Shown here: in pieces, positions 59,193 through 64,000 of the stretch
Layout of the letters: every line of letters begins with the position of its first letter
Numbering within the stretch: position 1 is the stretch's first letter
DNA from: Flagellimonas marinaquae
Lineage (GTDB): Bacteria; Bacteroidota; Bacteroidia; Flavobacteriales; Flavobacteriaceae
Assembly (NCBI RefSeq): GCF_003992675.1
Contig: NZ_RZMZ01000014.1
Location: 10,064-74,063, forward strand
DNA: 64,000 nucleotides
Direction of reading: 5' to 3'
Notes under the pieces: model-generated
What the model saw: only the letters and a program-made list of their open reading frames with translations
Told to the model about the DNA's origin: nothing
Databases searched by the model: none
Program-made: the position numbers and the translations under genes

Positions 59193-59331
59193 TTGTTAAT
59201 TTTTGTGTTAAACTTAGAATTGACTGTAACTTTTGAGTACAAAAGTCGTCTTTTATTCATAACTTATCGTCATTGGTAAGACTGTATTTTTATAGTTAAT
59301 GGTTAGTGTTTAGTATAGCTTATCAATGTTT

Positions 59332-59355
59332 AACCCCGGCTTTTAGCCGGGGTTT
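59332..59355 (+). terminator. Terminator-like hairpin in the 59.2-59.7 kb gap
   Basis: Ten-base stem AACCCCGGCT / AGCCGGGGTT with a TTT loop, followed on the plus strand by a T-rich tract (TTTCTTCTTTAT). No gene on the plus strand ends immediately before it, so it may end an unrecognised short transcript from 59200-59330 or act as a boundary. Confidence 0.7.
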
Positions 59356-59462
59356 CTTCTTTATAAGTGTTCTTGTTATGTCACATCAACACACAACTCC
59401 TTACAAAAGTGTACCCAACCCTGCTTCCTAGTGGTTAAAGAATGTTAAAGTGGCCCAAAGCC

Positions 59463-59489
59463 GTAACATTCTATCCCAAAGTGCGTCTA
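59463..59489 (+). promoter_or_regulatory. ECF-sigma-like promoter of a small transcription unit
   Basis: GTAAC (59463-59467), 16-bp spacer, CGTCTA (59484-59489). It shares GTAACATT and the -10 pattern with the site before the hydrolase/sigma operon at 16448-16473. The next feature downstream is a 29-codon frame (ATG at 59529) and then a terminator at 59684-59713, so the predicted transcript would be about 215 nt. Confidence 0.5.
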
Positions 59490-59528
59490 TATAGTGTCAT
59501 CAATCATCAATCAAAAAACGAACAGCTC

Positions 59529-59618
59529 ATGCAAAGCTTTTCCCAAAGCATCTTTCAGATGCTTATTTTCCAAAAAACATACAACCTATTCACCAAGATG
59601 ATGTTTTGGCGCAGATAA
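59529..59618 (+). CDS. Possible 29-residue cationic peptide (or small RNA body)
   Basis: The frame starts MQSFSQSIFQMLIFQ and ends KMMFWRR. It has four Lys/Arg, no Asp or Glu, and a hydrophobic, partly aromatic centre, which resembles small membrane peptides or type I toxins. An ECF-like promoter lies 40 bp upstream and a strong terminator 66 bp downstream. The coding stretch also contains a perfect hairpin AAGCATCT-TTC-AGATGCTT (59546-59564), so the unit could instead be a small RNA. No Shine-Dalgarno sequence is visible, which is normal in this phylum. Coding status is unproven. Confidence 0.4.
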   Translation: MQSFSQSIFQMLIFQKTYNLFTKMMFWRR

Positions 59619-59683
59619 TATAAGTTTAACATTGATGCCTCATATTCGAGTGTTGGTTGGTTATCTTGTGGGGGCATTAATCA

Positions 59684-59713
59684 AAAACCCCGATCTTTTC
59701 AGATCGGGGTTTT
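59684..59713. terminator. Bidirectional terminator next to fabH
   Basis: Stem AAAACCCCGATCT / AGATCGGGGTTTT with loop TTTC, with A/T-runs on both sides. It can end fabH (minus strand, stop 25 bp away) and the small plus-strand unit at 59.5 kb. Confidence 0.88.
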
Positions 59714-59737
59714 ACTTTTATAAATGGTTTGGCGAAC

Positions 59738-60748
59738 CTACCAGCGAATAATCACACTGCCCCAAGTAAAGCCACTGCCAAAGGCGGCAAGCACCACCAA
59801 ATCACCCTCTTTTATTTTACCGGCCTCCCACGCCTCCGTCAAGGCGATAGGTATGGAAGCAGCGGTGGTATTCCCATATTTCATGATGTTATTGAAGACT
59901 TGATCGTCATTCAAACGAAACTTGTTTTGTATAAACTGGGAAATCCTGAGATTGGCTTGATGAGGTATCAGCATATCAATGTCTGCCGGGGTCAAATTAT
60001 TCTTGGTAAGCCCTTCCATAATCACCTCGCTAAAGCGCACCACTGCATTTTTAAACACGAACTGCCCATTCATGTGTGGATAATAAGAAGTATCGTCAGG
60101 GTCATTGTCCTCAATGATATCCAGTACCCAACGTTTGCCCATTCCAGGGGCTATCAACGAAAGTTCTTCGGCATGTTGCCCTTCGGAATGCAAATGGGTG
60201 CTCAAAATTCCTTTGGAGGTATCCTCTTCCCGGGTAAGCACCGCGGCACCGGCACCATCACCAAAGATTACGGAAACGCCCCTACCCCGAGTAGTCATGT
60301 CCAATCCTCGAGAGTGCAGTTCAGAACCGATTACCAACACGTTCTTGTACATACCGCTTTTGATATACTGATCGGCAACCGAAATTCCGTACACAAAGCC
60401 GGAACATTGGTTTCGAACATCCAACGCCCCAACGGTCCGTTTTAATTGAAGGTCACGTTGTACCAATACGCCTGGCCCGGGAAAGTAATAATCAGGGCTC
60501 AAGGTGGCAAAAACGATAAAATCGATTTCATCCTTATCGATACCTGCCCGTTCAATGGCCTTTTTAGCAGCCTCCACCCCCATGGAGGTCGTGGTTTCGG
60601 TATCTTTTATAACATGACGCCGCTCTTTTATCCCCGTACGTTCTTGAATCCATTCATCATTTGTGTCCATCACTTTTGACAAATCGTCGTTAGTGACCAC
60701 ATTTTCAGGGACGTAAAACCCTAATCCAGCAATCTTGGAATTATACAT
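59738..60748 (-). CDS. fabH: 3-oxoacyl-ACP synthase III (FabH family)
   Basis: 336 residues. It condenses an acyl-CoA primer with malonyl-ACP to start fatty-acid synthesis. The Cys-His-Asn triad is visible: Cys115 in DVRNQCSGFVYG, His in MLIPHQANLRISQ and Asn in MKYGNTTAASIP. Also present are DEWIQERTGIKERR and FGDGAGAAVL. The gene is not linked to plsX, acpP or other fab genes, so it could be a second KAS III with a special primer rather than the main FabH. It ends next to a bidirectional terminator. Confidence 0.92.
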   Translation of the reverse strand: MYNSKIAGLGFYVPENVVTNDDLSKVMDTNDEWIQERTGIKERRHVIKDTETTTSMGVEAAKKAIERAGIDKDEIDFIVFATLSPDYYFPGPGVLVQRDLQLKRTVGALDVRNQCSGFVYGISVADQYIKSGMYKNVLVIGSELHSRGLDMTTRGRGVSVIFGDGAGAAVLTREEDTSKGILSTHLHSEGQHAEELSLIAPGMGKRWVLDIIEDNDPDDTSYYPHMNGQFVFKNAVVRFSEVIMEGLTKNNLTPADIDMLIPHQANLRISQFIQNKFRLNDDQVFNNIMKYGNTTAASIPIALTEAWEAGKIKEGDLVVLAAFGSGFTWGSVIIRW

Positions 60749-60900
60749 TTATTATAATTTTTAAAGAAAAATGTTCGTAGCAATTTGAAAATTAATAAAT
60801 ATTCCCAGTAAATATTCATTATTCCGTCAAAATAATACTTTTTAAAACTCGTATTTTTAAAAACGTAAAATCTAATGCAATTAATTACTAAATCAGAATT

Positions 60901-63318
60901 ATGAAAAATTATCTCTGGGTATTTTGGGCACTGCTCTCCATTGGCATTGTCCATGCACAGGAAAAACTTACGTATCAAAAGCCTTCCGAGGAAATACTGG
61001 AACTTGTGAACGCTCCTCTGGCACCTAGTGTTCTTATTAATGACGAGGGCAACTACATGGTGCTATTGTACAGGGACTACTATAAAACTATTGCCGAATT
61101 GTCCGAAACCGAACTGCGTTTGGCCGGCCTCCGCATCAACCCGAAGACCAACATTGGGAGCCGAACCAACTATTACAACAATGTGATGGTAAAAAAGATT
61201 GGCGACAACGAAGCCACTCAGGTTAAGGGACTTCCAGAAAATCCAAGACTGGCCAATTTTAACTGGTCGCCAGACCAGTCCAAAATAGCATTCACCAATA
61301 CCACTTCCGAAGGTGTGGAGGTGATGGTTCTCGATTTGAAATCGGCCTCGGTTACCGCCATTACCGGGACCAACGTAAATGCAAACATGAGGGACATTAT
61401 CAATTGGTTCAAGGATGGCGAGTCGGTTTTGGTAAAAATGCTCCCCGACGATAGAAAACCATTGATCAATACCGATGAAGCTGTTCCCGATGGCCCCACC
61501 ATTTCTACCAACGATGGCAAAAAGGCACAGAACAGGACCTATCAAGATCTTTTAAAGAATCCCAACGATGAGTTCAACTTTGAGCAATTGGCCCGATCGG
61601 AACTCTACAAAGTCCAGATGGACGGCACCAAGACGAAGTGGAAAGACGCCAACCTCTACACCAGCATCAGTTTTTCCCCAGATGGTGAATACGTAATGAC
61701 CGTGACATTGGACAAGCCTTTTTCCTATTTGGTACCTTATTATAGATTTCCCAACACCACCAATGTTTACAAAAAAGACGGAACCAAGGTAAAAACTCTT
61801 TTGCAGGTTCCGCTTATCGAAGATTTGCCCCAAGGGTTTATGGCCACACGAACAGGTATGAGGGATATCAGTTGGAGAAATGATAAGCCCGCAACCTTGA
61901 CCTATGTTGAGGCCTTGGATGGTGGCAATCCAGAAAACGAAGTTCCCTACCGTGACGAAGTTTTTGAGCTGGAGGCTCCGTTTGATGGTGAAGGAAAGTC
62001 CATTCTCAAAACAAAGAATAGATTCAGTTACATCCAATGGGGCAATGATAATGTAGCCATTGCCCACGACCGCTGGTGGAACAACAGGAATACAAAAACA
62101 TATTTGTTCAATCCTTCCAATCCCGATGAAGAAGCTAAAATCATTGAGGATAGGAACTATCAGGATGTGTATAGCAATCCAGGGAGCTTCGTCACCAAAA
62201 GAGATGAGAACGGCTCTTGGGTATTGTCCTTGGACAAAAATAACAATGCCTATCTTATAGGTGATGGGTACACCGAGGAGGGACAGTTTCCGTTCGTTGA
62301 AAAAATGAACTTGAACAGCCTTAAGAAAACAAGGCTATATACCTCAAAGCTTGAAGGGAAGTTGGAAAATTTGATTGAGTATGATCCCAAAAAAGACCAG
62401 TTATTGGTCCGAATCGAATCGGCAAACGAATACCCCAATTACTATTACAAAAGCTTGGTGAAGAGACGTGGACCTGTTCAGTTGACAGATTTTGACAATC
62501 CGTACAAAAGCATCCAGGACGTGCACAAGGAAGTGATTACTTATAAAAGGGACGACGGATTGGAACTTTCCGGAACTTTATACCTTCCCGTAGGCTACGA
62601 TATGGAGAAAAAGGAAAAGATGCCCATGATTCTATGGGCCTATCCAAGGGAGTACAAGGACAAGAACAGTGCTTCGCAGAATACTTCAAACCCCAACGAG
62701 TTTACCTATCCCTATTGGGGTTCACCCATATATTGGGTCACCAAAGGATATGTAGTGCTGGATGGCGCAGCTTTCCCAATTATTGGAGAAGGAGACGAAC
62801 AACCCAACGATACCTTCAGGAGCCAGCTAGTGGCCAATGCCAAAGCGGCCATTGATGCGGTCGACGAACTCGGTTATATTGACAGGGACCGAATTGCAGT
62901 AGGTGGTCATAGTTATGGTGCCTTTATGGTGGCCAACCTGCTTTCCCACTCCGATTTATTTGCCGCTGGAATCGCCCGTAGCGGTGCATACAACCGGACA
63001 TTGACACCCTTTGGTTTCCAAAGTGAGGAAAGAAACTACTGGGAAGCACCAGAGGTGTACTATACCATGTCGCCATTTATGCATGCCGATAAGATGAAAA
63101 CCCCTTTGTTGTTGATTCATGGACAGGCAGACAACAATTCTGGTACTTACCCAATGCAGAGTGAACGCTATTTTAATGCGCTCAAAGGATTGGGGGCTAC
63201 GGTTCGTTTGGTAATGCTACCCAAGGAAAGCCATGGGTACCGAGGCAAGGAAAGTATACTCCACATGCTTTGGGAACAAGACCAATGGCTGGAAAAATAC
63301 GTGAAGCAAAAGAAATGA
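60901..63318 (+). CDS. Secreted S9-family prolyl oligopeptidase-like peptidase
   Basis: 805 residues. Signal peptide MKNYLWVFWALLSIGIVHAQ, then a beta-propeller-like region (about 60-530) with repeated WSPDQSKIAFTN / SFSPDGEYVMTV blades, and a C-terminal alpha/beta hydrolase domain. The catalytic triad is Ser671 in GGHSYGAFMVANLL, Asp744 in HGQADNNSGT and His778 in PKESHGYRG. It cleaves oligopeptides outside the cytoplasm. It stands alone, preceded by 152 bp of AT-rich DNA and followed by a strong terminator. Confidence 0.93.
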   Translation: MKNYLWVFWALLSIGIVHAQEKLTYQKPSEEILELVNAPLAPSVLINDEGNYMVLLYRDYYKTIAELSETELRLAGLRINPKTNIGSRTNYYNNVMVKKIGDNEATQVKGLPENPRLANFNWSPDQSKIAFTNTTSEGVEVMVLDLKSASVTAITGTNVNANMRDIINWFKDGESVLVKMLPDDRKPLINTDEAVPDGPTISTNDGKKAQNRTYQDLLKNPNDEFNFEQLARSELYKVQMDGTKTKWKDANLYTSISFSPDGEYVMTVTLDKPFSYLVPYYRFPNTTNVYKKDGTKVKTLLQVPLIEDLPQGFMATRTGMRDISWRNDKPATLTYVEALDGGNPENEVPYRDEVFELEAPFDGEGKSILKTKNRFSYIQWGNDNVAIAHDRWWNNRNTKTYLFNPSNPDEEAKIIEDRNYQDVYSNPGSFVTKRDENGSWVLSLDKNNNAYLIGDGYTEEGQFPFVEKMNLNSLKKTRLYTSKLEGKLENLIEYDPKKDQLLVRIESANEYPNYYYKSLVKRRGPVQLTDFDNPYKSIQDVHKEVITYKRDDGLELSGTLYLPVGYDMEKKEKMPMILWAYPREYKDKNSASQNTSNPNEFTYPYWGSPIYWVTKGYVVLDGAAFPIIGEGDEQPNDTFRSQLVANAKAAIDAVDELGYIDRDRIAVGGHSYGAFMVANLLSHSDLFAAGIARSGAYNRTLTPFGFQSEERNYWEAPEVYYTMSPFMHADKMKTPLLLIHGQADNNSGTYPMQSERYFNALKGLGATVRLVMLPKESHGYRGKESILHMLWEQDQWLEKYVKQKK

Positions 63319-63338
63319 CGTAGTTACCGCTTTGAAAC

Positions 63339-63374
63339 AAAAAAACCTGTTGGAAACATCCAACAGGTTTTTTT
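63339..63374 (+). terminator. Terminator after the S9 peptidase gene
   Basis: Stem AAAAAAACCTGTTGGA / TCCAACAGGTTTTTTT with loop AACA, 20 bp after the stop. It also faces the convergent ABC1-kinase gene and could serve both. Confidence 0.9.
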
Positions 63375-63390
63375 CGCCTTATCTAATCGA

Positions 63391-64000
63391 CTAGTCCATA
63401 TATTTTTTGAATGAATTCACTTTCACTTTTGCTTTGAGGTCGTGTAGTAAATTGTACAACCCAAAAAAAGTTCTATTCATGTACAAGAAGTGTTTAGAAC
63501 CACGGTTCCCGTTCATTTTGCGTATCTGTTCATCCTTGGAGTAACGTTCACTTAAGTTGGCAATCTTTGACCAAAATACCTCATCTCCAAAATCGAAGGT
63601 CTCCTTATGGAAGGGAGAAGTGAAAATCGTTAGCATCTCCTTAAAAAGGGCCTTGAAAAACTGTAACTCTTCGTCAGAATCGGTAGGTGTCAAGATTTCC
63701 AATTCGTACAGTTTTTCCATGAAGATTTTATCATTGTTTATATTTTCTTCCTTGGCCAGCTCAAAATAAGGGACATAAAACTCTTCAGGTACTTCCTTGA
63801 TACAACCGAAATCAATTGCTATCAGTTCTTCGGTATCACTCACCAAAAAATTACCAGGGTGCGGGTCTGCATGGACCCTTCTTAACCCATGAATTTGGAA
63901 CATGTAAAAATTCCAAAGGGCCTGTCCTAATTTGTTTCCTACTTCAACATCAAAATCCGTCTTGGTATACTCACCTAAGTGCTTGCCTTGCATCCAGTCC
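63391..64000 (-). CDS. ABC1/AarF-family atypical kinase (N-terminal part beyond window)
   Basis: About 203 C-terminal residues are visible; the frame stays open past 64000, so the start lies outside. ABC1-kinase motifs: WMQGKHLGEY (the WxxG segment), the catalytic loop VHADPHPGNFLV and the metal-binding DFGCIKEVPEEF (ordinarily DFG). The tail is helical and ends with FFGLYNLLHDLKAKVKVN. Family members (AarF/UbiB/COQ8) are ATPases or kinases linked to isoprenoid quinone synthesis and lipid homeostasis. Which branch this is cannot be decided from a fragment. Confidence 0.9.
   Translation of the reverse strand, partial: DWMQGKHLGEYTKTDFDVEVGNKLGQALWNFYMFQIHGLRRVHADPHPGNFLVSDTEELIAIDFGCIKEVPEEFYVPYFELAKEENINNDKIFMEKLYELEILTPTDSDEELQFFKALFKEMLTIFTSPFHKETFDFGDEVFWSKIANLSERYSKDEQIRKMNGNRGSKHFLYMNRTFFGLYNLLHDLKAKVKVNSFKKYMD

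Noticed and set aside
59356..59713. tmRNA or other housekeeping RNA in the 59.4-59.7 kb gap
   Set aside because: No tRNA-like ends, no tag sequence ending ALAA, and no resemblance to 6S or RNase P RNA.

Overview
The window looks like a chromosomal segment of a marine Flavobacteriaceae member (Bacteroidota), broadly in the Muricauda/Flagellimonas neighbourhood. The family-level call rests on several traits: the rpmB-rpmG-DUF4295 ribosomal cluster, signal peptides ending in QA/AQ, lipoproteins with SC lipoboxes, TAnnTTTG-type promoter boxes, a myxol/saproxanthin-style carotenoid operon, and moderate GC. The genus is a guess.

Layout. 1-13.2 kb (minus): the 5' part of a giant secreted repeat protein, at least 3665 residues and open across the left edge. 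Just upstream of it lies a membrane-anchored TPR/LuxR-type regulator. Between the two are short CCCACA-type repeats whose starts are all multiples of 11 bp apart. 13.2-14.7 kb: no intact gene, but a decayed, frameshifted leucine-rich-repeat gene. 14.7-18.4 kb (plus): a SulP transporter, then an operon of secreted alpha/beta hydrolase, ECF sigma factor and small membrane protein. 18.9-24.6 kb: isocitrate dehydrogenase, Sua5, TerB-like protein, deoC, deoD and an MscS-type channel. 24.8 kb: tRNA-Leu(GAG).

25.1-30.9 kb is the most coherent system: a MerR regulator with a complete B12-photoreceptor signature (CarH type), tightly coupled to crtI, crtB, crtZ, crtD and cruF. No lycopene cyclase or crtE is present in the window. 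30.9-37.7 kb (minus): two coupled TlpA-like thioredoxins, one without any cysteine, then aconitase, a MoxR ATPase and two periplasmic chaperone/PPIase genes. 37.8-41.7 kb: SRPBCC protein, a small unknown, a beta-lactamase-fold lipoprotein, fasciclin, and an ECF sigma/anti-sigma pair. 41.8-49.3 kb (minus): a Tat-exported oxidoreductase with DoxX, rimO, an amidase lipoprotein, an AT-rich orphan membrane protein, and ftsY. 49.5-51.4 kb (plus): a secreted protein with thrombospondin-3-like repeats, lying between ftsY and the ribosomal cluster. 51.4-57.3 kb (minus): DUF4295, rpmG, rpmB, cinA, Hpt, a FAH-family hydrolase, an exonuclease, a 2-oxoacid dehydrogenase E2 and recR. 57.4-64 kb: a sodium:solute symporter, a CoA-binding protein, a small stand-alone transcription unit with an ECF-like promoter, fabH, an S9 peptidase and a truncated ABC1/AarF kinase.

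How the genes may work together. The carotenoid operon carries its own putative light/B12 sensor, which suggests photoregulated pigment. The ECF operon at 16.5 kb and the small unit at 59.5 kb share a GTAAC-N15/16-C(A/G)TCTA promoter signature, so the latter may belong to that sigma factor's regulon. The TPR/LuxR protein is a natural candidate to control the giant surface protein through the phased repeats. No CRISPR array, intact insertion sequence or rRNA gene was seen.
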